Below, piece by piece: positions 1-5,280 of a DNA stretch of 10,853 bases. Position numbers and translations under genes: made by a program. The notes beneath the pieces are model-generated. The model saw only the letters and a list, made by a program, of their open reading frames with translations. It was not told where the DNA came from and searched no databases. The first letter of the stretch is position 1; each line of letters opens with the position of its first letter. Source of the stretch: an uncultured bacterium (GTDB lineage Bacteria > Actinomycetota > Actinomycetes > S36-B12); assembly GCA_903896585.1 (NCBI GenBank), contig CAITYI010000241.1:1-10853 (forward strand), written 5' to 3'.

Positions 1-43
1 GACATCTAGGTCACTAGTCTGAGGCTGAGTTCAAAGATCGTGG

Positions 44-88
44 GATCAGTGCCCAATATATCAGTGCCCAATAGATCAGTGCCCATTA
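44..88. repeat. Three tandem copies of a 15-bp direct repeat
   Basis: Three head-to-tail 15-bp units start at 44, 59 and 74. Copies one and two differ only in the first base (GATCAGTGCCCAATA and TATCAGTGCCCAATA); copy three (GATCAGTGCCCATTA) has one internal change. They end 31 bases before the start codon of the fibronectin-domain lipoprotein. They lie in that gene's reading frame, but no start codon is available in frame between the stop at 26-28 and position 104, so they are most likely untranslated. They could be binding sites for a regulator or simply a slippage minisatellite. Confidence 0.85.
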
Positions 89-118
89 ATTGTTCACAAC
101 CTAGTGCGGGGAGTAGCT

Positions 119-1159
119 GTGAAGAGATTCTTGGGTGTACCCGTGATGACGGGAATCACCGTCCTGCTTTTGAGCGGTTGCAATGTTGCCGCCGATGTTG
201 AAAAAGCGGTGGAGGCCACGATCGCTGCAGTCGAAGAGTCTGCCTCTGCTGTTGAGGGCAAGGTCGAAACAGATGCTGTCGATGTTGTTGACCCCGAACC
301 GGTCACGGAGGCTCCTACGGGAGTGAGTGCATCCGCAGGTAATGCGGAAGCGAAAGTTTCATGGAGCGCTCCGGCGAGCACTGGCTCGGCCCCGATCACC
401 GGTTACACGGTTTCATCCACTCCAGGTGGATTTGTGTGCAGCACAACGGGCTCCAAGAATTGCACTGTGACCGGTTTGGTGAATGGCACCCCGTATTCAT
501 TCGTTGTCTTAGCGACTACCGCTTCAGGTAAAGGTGCCCCGTCAGTTCCCTCAAATACCGTCACTCCGACAGCACCTGTTCCTAGCGCCCCACAAGGAGT
601 CAGTGCAAAATCGGGAAATGGTCAGGTAAAGGTTTCGTGGAGTGCTCCAACAGTGACCAGCGGTTCAACAATTACGGGTTACTCGGTGACATCGAGTCCT
701 GGTGGTTTCACCTGCACCACCACGGGGGCAAAAAGTTGCACCGTCAGCGGATTAGTCAATGACACCCCACACACATTCACCGTCACTGCCACCACATCTA
801 CCGGAACAAGTGCCCCTTCAGCACCCTCCAACACTGTCACTCCATCAGCGCCCGTTCCAGGAGTTCCGGTGGGGGTAAGCGCACAAGCAGGAAATGGACA
901 GGCGAAAGTTTCATGGAGTGCGCCAACAAATACCGGCGGTGCCAAGATAACCGGGTACTCGGTGACATCGAGTCCTGGCGGGTTTCTCTGCACGACCACG
1001 GGAGCAAAGAGTTGCATCGTGAAAGGTTTGGTGAATGACATCCCACATACATTCACCGTGACGGCGATGACAGCTACCGGAGTAAGTGATTCATCGGTTC
1101 CGTCAAACAGTGTCACTCCGTCGGTGCCGGTTCCGGTTTTGAGTGAGCTGACAGAGTAA
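119..1159 (+). CDS. Lipoprotein with three fibronectin type III domains
   Basis: This is probably a secreted, lipid-anchored surface protein of 346 residues. The N-terminus has a short basic stretch (KR), a hydrophobic core and a lipobox LLSGC with the lipidated cysteine at 21. Residues 22-64 form an Ala/Glu/Val-rich linker. Three fibronectin type III repeats of exactly 92 residues follow at about 65-156, 157-248 and 249-340, each with the KVSWSAP strand, an ITGY strand, a GLVN-P turn and a closing PSN-VTP. Each repeat carries a cysteine pair in a GGF-C-TTG-K-C pattern, which could form a disulfide outside the cell. The GTG at 119 is preferred because GGGGAG at 108-113 sits five bases before it; a GTG at 104 in frame would add five residues and overlap that site. 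No enzymatic domain is present. Fn3 repeats alone suggest adhesion or a spacer role; the ligand cannot be inferred. It converges with the next gene with only 24 bases between. Confidence 0.9.
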   Translation: MKRFLGVPVMTGITVLLLSGCNVAADVEKAVEATIAAVEESASAVEGKVETDAVDVVDPEPVTEAPTGVSASAGNAEAKVSWSAPASTGSAPITGYTVSSTPGGFVCSTTGSKNCTVTGLVNGTPYSFVVLATTASGKGAPSVPSNTVTPTAPVPSAPQGVSAKSGNGQVKVSWSAPTVTSGSTITGYSVTSSPGGFTCTTTGAKSCTVSGLVNDTPHTFTVTATTSTGTSAPSAPSNTVTPSAPVPGVPVGVSAQAGNGQAKVSWSAPTNTGGAKITGYSVTSSPGGFLCTTTGAKSCIVKGLVNDIPHTFTVTAMTATGVSDSSVPSNSVTPSVPVPVLSELTE

Positions 1160-1183
1160 AAGAAGTCGTTTATTTCGCTTTAG

Positions 1184-1813
1184 TTAGACGCGTAATGCGG
1201 ATTCGCGAAAGATAATCCAACCTGCGCAGGCGCCCTCGATCTCGGCACAGAGTTCAACCTGCACGAATGTGACTCCTAACCCGAGTGCGGGGAATTCTGC
1301 CCATGCTCTGGCCGGGATTCGACCCACGGGTGCCGCTCCCAGATCGCGATCGCCAGAGGCAGCAATATTCGACACCAATCTCACCATTGCGTTCACGATC
1401 AGGTCACCTTCTTCTGGCACGGTGATTGCATCGCGGTACCCGACTCTTCCTTCCGAAAGGCTGAGTAATGCAATGAGGGTTTCAACATTTTCTCCTGTAG
1501 GTTCAAATGCGATCTTCACCATCGAATCGCCCAGGGGAGCAACGTCTGCGGCGGAGCCACCACGGGAGAGCTCCCCGCGAGCATTGCGGATTGTGGATCC
1601 GTCGGCCAACTGAAGATCCTGCCCCGTGGGTGATTCACCTAGATCAGCCGCTCGCGACTTCTTTCGGTATGTGCCCAAGATCAGCCAGGTCACCAGTATT
1701 GCGGCAATAATCCCGAACACAGGTCCAAGACCAAAAAGGGTCACGACGAATCCGATCATGATGCCGGTAAACACGGCACTGCCGGTTGCAAAGCAACCTG
1801 GACCACTTTTCAT
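1184..1813 (-). CDS. Two-helix membrane protein of unknown function
   Basis: I do not recognise the family of this 209-residue protein. Its N-terminal quarter holds two hydrophobic segments at about 9-28 and 31-47, joined by a short Gly-rich turn and followed by a basic YRKKSR stretch. That arrangement predicts a hairpin in the membrane with a cytoplasmic C-terminal domain. The rest (about 65-209) is soluble, acidic and rich in Ala, Gly and Val, without a motif I can assign. The start is well supported: AAGGAG lies five bases before the ATG at 1813. Upstream, the 209-base region to vapB is divergent and must hold its promoter, though I cannot point to a convincing -10/-35 pair. It converges on the fibronectin-domain lipoprotein, so the two are not one operon. 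Codon usage and the ribosome site make it a real gene; function is open. Confidence 0.8.
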   Translation of the reverse strand: MKSGPGCFATGSAVFTGIMIGFVVTLFGLGPVFGIIAAILVTWLILGTYRKKSRAADLGESPTGQDLQLADGSTIRNARGELSRGGSAADVAPLGDSMVKIAFEPTGENVETLIALLSLSEGRVGYRDAITVPEEGDLIVNAMVRLVSNIAASGDRDLGAAPVGRIPARAWAEFPALGLGVTFVQVELCAEIEGACAGWIIFRESALRV

Positions 1814-1967
1814 GACAACTCCTTGGACGAAAGTGCAACGGACTTATCCCGATCCCTCTGAATATTTGCGGTTGTCGTGAATCTAGGGCGCACCCCTGAC
1901 AGTGAATGGCACTCTTACCCACCCTCAGGTCACGTCAAAAGCCTCAAAAGATTCAAAAAAAGCTGGG

Positions 1968-2016
1968 TGTGGGAACGAATGTATATATTCCCACAATCAT
2001 TCTGAAGTGGTACTAT
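1968..2016 (+). promoter_or_regulatory. vapBC operator and probable leaderless promoter
   Basis: A perfect inverted repeat, TGTGGGAA at 1968-1975 and TTCCCACA at 1988-1995, is separated by 12 AT-rich bases and forms a 28-bp operator-like site. The right half overlaps a plausible -35 (TTCCCA, 1988-1993), followed after 17 bases by a -10 (TACTAT, 2011-2016). Initiation about seven bases downstream would fall on the A of the vapB ATG at 2023, and there is no purine-rich ribosome site before that ATG. Autorepression by the VapBC complex binding such palindromes is established for the family; its use here is inferred. Confidence 0.65.
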
Positions 2017-2022
2017 CGCGCC

Positions 2023-2271
2023 ATGTCTAACAACGTCTCGCATTCCGTGGCTCTGGGTGATCGAGGGCGCTTCGTGATCCCAATCGAGGTTCGCGACCGG
2101 CACGGCTGGGATACCGGTGCGTCACTCATCGCGGTTGATACCGACGCAGGCTTGTTAGTGATGTCCACAGATGAAGCCCTCACCTGGCTGCAATCCCGAC
2201 TGGAGGGTCGGGACTTGGTTGCCGAGTTGTTGGCCGAGCGCCGTGCCGAAGTCGAACGCGAGAACGCATGA
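2023..2271 (+). CDS. vapB: VapB-type antitoxin with AbrB domain
   Basis: This 82-residue protein is the antitoxin half of a type II toxin-antitoxin module. Residues about 6-48 show the SpoVT/AbrB swapped-hairpin signature: a first strand, then GDRGRFVIPIEVRDRHGW, then a GASL-AV strand and an LLVMS strand. These domains dimerise and bind operator DNA. Residues 50-82 are a charged helix (EALTWLQSRL through AERRAEVERE) that would neutralise the toxin by wrapping on it. A longer in-frame reading from 1906 exists, but its extra 39 residues resemble nothing and run through the operator and promoter, so the ATG at 2023 is chosen. That ATG has no Shine-Dalgarno sequence, which fits a leaderless transcript. 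The stop overlaps the toxin start in ATGA, giving translational coupling. Expected to repress its own promoter together with VapC. Confidence 0.88.
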   Translation: MSNNVSHSVALGDRGRFVIPIEVRDRHGWDTGASLIAVDTDAGLLVMSTDEALTWLQSRLEGRDLVAELLAERRAEVERENA

Positions 2272-2627
2272 CGGTTCTCGATGCTTCGGCGGCGCTCGCT
2301 TTCTTACAAGGTGAAAAGGGGGCGGAAGTAGTGAGACGGCATCTCAAGGATTCAGTTATTGGTGCTGCGAATTTGGCCGAGGTTCTCACCAGGCTGGCGG
2401 GCGCTGTGGAGCGCAGTCTCGCTGAGGCGATTCTGGTCGGTAGTGGCGTTCGTACCGAAGCAGTGTCAGCAGATGATGCCCGGCGCTCTGCTGACATCAA
2501 GGACTCCGCACCAGGGTTGTCGTTGGGAGATCGATTGTGCCTTGCTTTGGCCGATCGACTCGACGAAGTGGTTGTGACGGCTGATCAGGCGTGGGGAAAG
2601 AGTGATCGGATCTTGCAGATCCGCTAG
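2268..2627 (+). CDS. vapC: VapC-type PIN-domain ribonuclease toxin
   Basis: At 119 residues this is a standard-length PIN-domain toxin, a metal-dependent RNase that in known VapC proteins cuts tRNA or rRNA and halts translation. The acidic active-site residues are all visible: D5 in VLDASA, E38 in NLAEV, D88 in LSLGDR and D106 in VTADQAW. The LSLGDRLCLALA segment and the C-terminal VVVTAD strand are highly typical. The gene overlaps vapB by four bases (ATGA), so antitoxin and toxin are made from one message with coupled translation. With intact catalytic residues and no frameshift it is probably functional. The specific RNA target cannot be read from sequence. The pair sits in an accessory stretch next to a decayed regulator, consistent with horizontal acquisition. 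Confidence 0.92.
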   Translation: MTVLDASAALAFLQGEKGAEVVRRHLKDSVIGAANLAEVLTRLAGAVERSLAEAILVGSGVRTEAVSADDARRSADIKDSAPGLSLGDRLCLALADRLDEVVVTADQAWGKSDRILQIR

Positions 2628-2630
2628 TTT
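2607..2630 (+). terminator. Weak hairpin at the vapC stop, possible terminator
   Basis: A perfect 7-bp stem (CGGATCT at 2607-2613, AGATCCG at 2617-2623) with a three-base loop covers the last codons of vapC, and a short TTT lies at 2628-2630. The U-tract is poor, so termination would be inefficient. A second stem (CCTCGA at 2661-2666 with TCGAGG at 2679-2684) follows without any T-run. Confidence 0.3.
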
Positions 2631-2693
2631 CGCGGACCGCACTCCTGCTACAGCTGGGAGCCTCGATCCGGAATCTGGTCGAGGTCACCGCCT

Positions 2694-2997
2694 TTGGCTG
2701 AGCACTTCTTTGATCCCAGGGAGATGAAGGCAGTTACTTCTGTCATGTGCGGGCAGCAGTTGCACATCAGCACACTTGACTTCGCACTTAAACCATTTGG
2801 CGCTACCTGTGCGCAATATGAAGTGCTCGTCCCCTCAATGTTTAGTAGTAAACGGAAAATTGCCCCAGAGCAAGATCGATAAGCACCTCATGGTTTACCC
2901 AACATCGGTCACGAACGCCATTGATCGATTGACGGCTCAGGGCCGGGAAAATGCTAGGGATTTCCCGACACTTAATGCGCCCGAGGGTGTTAACTGA
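2694..2997 (+). pseudogene. Decayed MarR-family transcription regulator
   Basis: Two reading frames together spell most of a MarR-type winged-helix repressor. In the first frame (stop at 2880-2882) one reads MKAVTSVMCGQQL, then LDFALKPFGATCAQYEVL, matching the N-terminal dimerisation helix and helix 2 of actinobacterial MarR proteins. A one-base shift near 2849-2861 moves the homology into the next frame, which gives GKLPQSKIDKHLMVYPTSV and TNAIDRLTAQG, the DNA-recognition region. After that the expected wing is missing: the text jumps to a TLNAPEGV-like segment and stops at 2995-2997, so the C-terminal dimerisation helices are lost too. There is no good start codon or ribosome site. The frameshift, missing wing and truncation point to a dead gene. 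It fills most of the 462-base stretch between vapC and the ACP-like lipoprotein, and I see no intact gene there on either strand. Confidence 0.75.
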
Positions 2998-3089
2998 TCT
3001 TCAGTGAGTGTGGTGAAGTCCTGAGTGCATGGTGCTAGCGCCAGTCAAGCATGTCGACATCAGCAGAGAGCTTGATTCGCAGAAATGCT

Positions 3090-3479
3090 CTATGAATTTG
3101 CCTGAATGTATCTGACCACGTCGCCTACTGTCCTAAAATTTTCTGCCGCTTCATCGGGAATACTCTTACCCCAATTGTCTTCTAGGGCCAAGACAAGTTC
3201 CACTTGGTCCAGCGAATCCATACTCAGATCATCAAATGTGCTATCAAGTTGTAATTTCTCAACCGGTATCGAGATCGATTCTGAAATCCAACCCAAAATA
3301 GTCTGTTCGGACGGTCTCGGTACGTTTTTTAAAACGGGCGTGATGCCTTTCGTTAATGGCATTGGCCTGCATTGTGCGGTAACTGAAGTGGACGCAGTTT
3401 CTGAGGATGTGCATGCCGCGGTGAGTAAAAGAGCGGCACTGGCCAGGCCTGCGAGTATCGCTTTCTTGTTAACCTGCAT
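3090..3479 (-). CDS. Lipoprotein carrying an acyl carrier protein domain
   Basis: This 129-residue protein joins two parts not normally found together. Residues 1-23 are a textbook lipoprotein signal peptide: MQVNKK, a hydrophobic core, and the lipobox LTAAC with the lipidation cysteine at 23. A Ser/Thr/Pro-rich linker follows to about 55. Residues 56-129 are a full acyl carrier protein domain: helix 1 (ILGWISESI), an acidic loop, MDSLDQVELVLALED with the phosphopantetheine-accepting serine at 89 in a DSL motif, then IPDEAAENFRTVGDVVRYIQ for helices 3 and 4. ACPs normally work in the cytoplasm, where 4'-phosphopantetheine is attached; this one should be exported and anchored outside. The start is backed by GGAGA four bases before the ATG. 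A start at M40 would make it cytoplasmic but has no well-spaced ribosome site. No acyltransferase, synthase or phosphopantetheinyl transferase lies nearby. Role unknown; acyl transfer at the cell surface is one possibility. Confidence 0.85.
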   Translation of the reverse strand: MQVNKKAILAGLASAALLLTAACTSSETASTSVTAQCRPMPLTKGITPVLKNVPRPSEQTILGWISESISIPVEKLQLDSTFDDLSMDSLDQVELVLALEDNWGKSIPDEAAENFRTVGDVVRYIQANS

Positions 3480-3639
3480 TAGTTCTCCGACTCAGGTAGT
3501 GGTGGGCATCATTCACTGCGGACATCAATCCAGTGCCGTAGAAACTAAATGATAGATCTTACGGTAGTACCTGAAAGGCCCTTTATCGGAACTGGATTGC
3601 GCAACCGGTTAATTTGAGCACGTCACAAGAAGGGAAACG

Positions 3640-3712
3640 CGCGCCCGGAGGGACTCGAACCCCCAACCGACAGGGTAGAAACCTGTTGCTCTATCCGTTG
3701 AGCTACGGGCGC
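3640..3712 (-). tRNA. trnR: tRNA-Arg (anticodon UCU)
   Basis: The minus strand folds into a complete 73-base cloverleaf. The acceptor stem is GCGCCCG with CGGGCGC and discriminator G. The D arm is GCTC/GAGC, the anticodon stem ACAGG/CCTGT has loop TTTCTAC, the variable loop has five bases, and the T arm GGGGG/CCCTC has loop TTCGAGT. The anticodon TCT (plus-strand positions 3677-3679) reads AGA, and possibly AGG, arginine codons. The 3' CCA is not encoded, so it must be added after transcription. The T stem holds one G-U pair. It sits 31 bases downstream of a small membrane-protein gene on the same strand and marks the border between the accessory left part and the rhodopsin region. Confidence 0.97.
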
Positions 3713-3743
3713 CAGGAGAGCAAGTGGGTTTAATGCCAGTTGC

Positions 3744-3944
3744 TCAATGTTGAATTTGTCTTCGTGCCTTGGTGGCGTAGTAGACGAAATAGATTGCGAG
3801 TAAGGACTGGAATGAAACTTCAACCCAAGTCCACGCGGAATCGACATTGCCGGTGACGAAGCTCCCGACTACCAGGAAGGCCATGATGGCTGCCGCGGCA
3901 TAGGGAATCCAGACTCCGAAAAGCCGTTTGGTTGAGTGGGCCAT
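3744..3944 (-). CDS. Small two-helix membrane protein
   Basis: This encodes a 66-residue integral membrane protein of unknown function. It starts MAHSTKRLFG, has hydrophobic segments at about 12-29 and 39-55 joined by a short polar loop containing NVDSAWTW, and ends with a basic tail (KARRQIQ). The positive-inside rule puts both ends in the cytoplasm. The ATG at 3944 is chosen because GGAAGG lies seven bases upstream; a longer reading from a TTG at 3989 or ATG at 3980 has no ribosome site and adds 12-15 non-hydrophobic residues. It is divergent from the rhodopsin gene, with 288 bases between, and is followed on the same strand by tRNA-Arg. I do not recognise a family, and nothing ties it to rhodopsin beyond being next to it. 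Confidence 0.7.
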   Translation of the reverse strand: MAHSTKRLFGVWIPYAAAAIMAFLVVGSFVTGNVDSAWTWVEVSFQSLLAIYFVYYATKARRQIQH

Positions 3945-4232
3945 GAGGCTGCCTTCCAGGTCAGAGAGATAGGTCTGCATCGAGAACAATCGATGCGCTA
4001 GGGAAAGGCTAACGTAGGGGAATTAGCGTTGGGCAATGGTCTGGGGATGGCCCGGTATGACGTAAAACGAACAAAACACCTAAATCAGACAAAAATGAAT
4101 ATTTCTGGGAACTTGGGTGTTCGGCTTGCGGTATTGCTCGTTTGGGAGAAGCCTTAGGCCTGCCAACGGGCAACCTCGGGGCTGTCCAGGCACCACAGCT
4201 CGAATCAACCATCTCTTTGGAGGCCATGACAC
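3945..4232 (+). promoter_or_regulatory. Divergent intergenic region and rhodopsin leader
   Basis: This 288-base stretch holds no credible gene. It must contain the promoter of the small membrane protein (minus) and of the rhodopsin (plus). I cannot assign -10 and -35 boxes with confidence; the most AT-rich part is 4061-4105. Near its right end a stem-loop can form: GGGCTGT at 4179-4185 with ACAGCTC at 4195-4201, nine-base loop, extendable by two pairs past a single bulge. A smaller TGCC/GGCA stem lies at 4161-4172. The rhodopsin ribosome site GGAGG is at 4219-4223, just beyond the larger stem and not covered by it. I see no match to a known riboswitch. Confidence 0.4.
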
Positions 4233-5060
4233 ATGAACGTTTTGGAACTGACGTACTCCCAATATCAAATCACGTACAACATTATTTCGCTGTCGCTGGC
4301 TGCAATGTTGGCGACTTTCATCTTCCTGCTTGTAGTTCAGGGCCGGGTTCTTCCGCGCTATCGCCAGGCGCTTGTCGTCTCGGCAATGGTGTGTTTGATC
4401 GCTGCCTATCACTACTACCGTATCTACGACTCCTTCACCGGTTCGTATATCGCAGTTGATGAAGGTGCCGCAGCCACGGCGATTGACTCCATGACCTACC
4501 AGTTTGTCAATGGTGAAGGTTTCAATGAGGGCTACCGCTACGTTGACTGGTTGCTCACCGTCCCACTGCTGCTCTTCGAAACAATTGCAGTGCTCGCGCT
4601 TCCACAGGCAACCCGCAAGAACCTTCTCATGAAGCTCATCCCAGCTTCGGCTCTGATGATCATTCTGGGTTACCCAGGCGAAATCACCTCCGACATAATG
4701 GCAAAGGGAATTTGGGGTGCACTGTCCTCTATCCCATTCCTCTATATCCTCTATGTCTTGTTCGTGGAACTTTCCAAGACCATGAAGTCCCAGCCAGAGC
4801 AGGTTGGCAAGGACCTCAATGGACTGCGTTGGCTGTTGCTCGCAACGTGGGGCGTTTACCCAATCTCCTACATGATCCCAATGTTCGGCTGGGATGGAGC
4901 AGACGCATTCGTCTGGCGCCAGGTTGGTTACTCGGTCGCGGATATCTTGGCGAAGTGTCTATTCGGTCTACTGATTTACAAGATTGCTCGCGAGAAGAGT
5001 GCAGATGATTCTGCTGAATTCCGTACGCAAGAAATTGAAGCGGCTCCATCAAGTCGTTGA
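4233..5060 (+). CDS. Green-tuned proton-pumping rhodopsin, actinorhodopsin type
   Basis: A seven-helix retinal protein of 275 residues that should pump protons out of the cell in light. Helix C reads RYVDWLLTVPLLLFE, giving proton acceptor D105, T109 and proton donor E116, the D-T-E motif of outward proton pumps. L113 occupies the spectral-tuning site where leucine means green and glutamine blue absorption in proteorhodopsins. The retinal Schiff-base lysine is K241 in DILAKCLFG (helix G). H60 matches the helix B histidine that interacts with the acceptor. G162 lies 57 residues after D105, as I recall the carotenoid-fenestration glycine does in Gloeobacter rhodopsin, so a carotenoid antenna is possible. 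The charged tail (about 252-275) is cytoplasmic. The ATG at 4233 has GGAGG nine bases upstream. The gene is monocistronic with its own terminator; no retinal or carotenoid genes lie in the window. Confidence 0.95.
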   Translation: MNVLELTYSQYQITYNIISLSLAAMLATFIFLLVVQGRVLPRYRQALVVSAMVCLIAAYHYYRIYDSFTGSYIAVDEGAAATAIDSMTYQFVNGEGFNEGYRYVDWLLTVPLLLFETIAVLALPQATRKNLLMKLIPASALMIILGYPGEITSDIMAKGIWGALSSIPFLYILYVLFVELSKTMKSQPEQVGKDLNGLRWLLLATWGVYPISYMIPMFGWDGADAFVWRQVGYSVADILAKCLFGLLIYKIAREKSADDSAEFRTQEIEAAPSSR

Positions 5061-5106
5061 TTCGACAGTAGGGATTAAATCGCCGGCTTGCCGGTGAAAA
5101 ATCAAA

Positions 5107-5145
5107 GACGGTCCGGATGCCTCTGGCATTCGGACCGTCTTTTTT
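5107..5145 (+). terminator. Strong intrinsic terminator of the rhodopsin gene
   Basis: A 15-bp stem forms from 5107-5121 and 5125-5139, with one G-T pair and a three-base loop (TCT), followed at once by six T residues (5140-5145). This is a near-ideal rho-independent terminator 46 bases after the rhodopsin stop. A small extra hairpin (CGCCGG at 5081-5086 with CCGGTG at 5091-5096) precedes it. The terminator separates the rhodopsin message from ssb. Confidence 0.95.
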
Positions 5146-5206
5146 GTCCACAAGGAATTTAGTGAATGCGAATTTCATCCACAGCATGATCCGCGGGGCT
5201 TATCTT
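5144..5206 (+). promoter_or_regulatory. Possible ssb promoter with DnaA-box-like sites
   Basis: TTGTCCACA at 5144-5152 is identical to the DnaA box common in high-GC actinobacteria, and TCATCCACA at 5175-5183 differs from TTATCCACA by one base. The second overlaps a candidate -35 (TCCACA, 5178-5183), which stands 17 bases before a candidate -10 (TATCTT, 5201-5206). The promoter boxes each match the consensus at four of six positions only, so the assignment is tentative. The first site overlaps the T-run of the rhodopsin terminator. Confidence 0.3.
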
Positions 5207-5280
5207 TTCTAGGTTTCATTGGAACCCTGAATTTCATTCCGACACCAATCGGGTGCGGATACTTGAAATCAGGAGTTCAG

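Noticed and set aside
44..88. CRISPR array or replication iterons
   Set aside because: The 15-bp units are directly adjacent with no spacers, and there are no cas or replication-initiator genes nearby.
679..1116. Minus-strand open frame of 145 residues across the Fn3 repeats
   Set aside because: It is a mirror of the repetitive plus-strand gene, with no ribosome site and no recognisable domain.
1906..2022. N-terminal extension of vapB from an upstream in-frame ATG
   Set aside because: The added 39 residues have no AbrB similarity and cover the palindromic operator and promoter; the ATG at 2023 matches the family start.
3045..3075. TCAAGC / GCTTGA inverted repeat enclosing the ATGTCGACAT palindrome
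   Set aside because: Only six base pairs with a long loop and no T-run, so neither a good terminator nor a supported operator; kept only as a note in the MarR finding.
3106..3552. Plus-strand open frame of 148 residues opposite the ACP-like lipoprotein
   Set aside because: The minus strand encodes a recognisable signal peptide and ACP domain with a ribosome site; the plus frame has none of these.
3526..3599. Inverted repeat CAATCCAGT / ACTGGATTG upstream of the ACP-like lipoprotein
   Set aside because: The arms are 9 bp and 56 bases apart, do not extend, and lie at no clear promoter; chance is a sufficient explanation.
4142..4459. Plus-strand open frame starting in the rhodopsin leader
   Set aside because: It runs out of frame through the start of the rhodopsin gene and has no known domain; the rhodopsin frame is certain.
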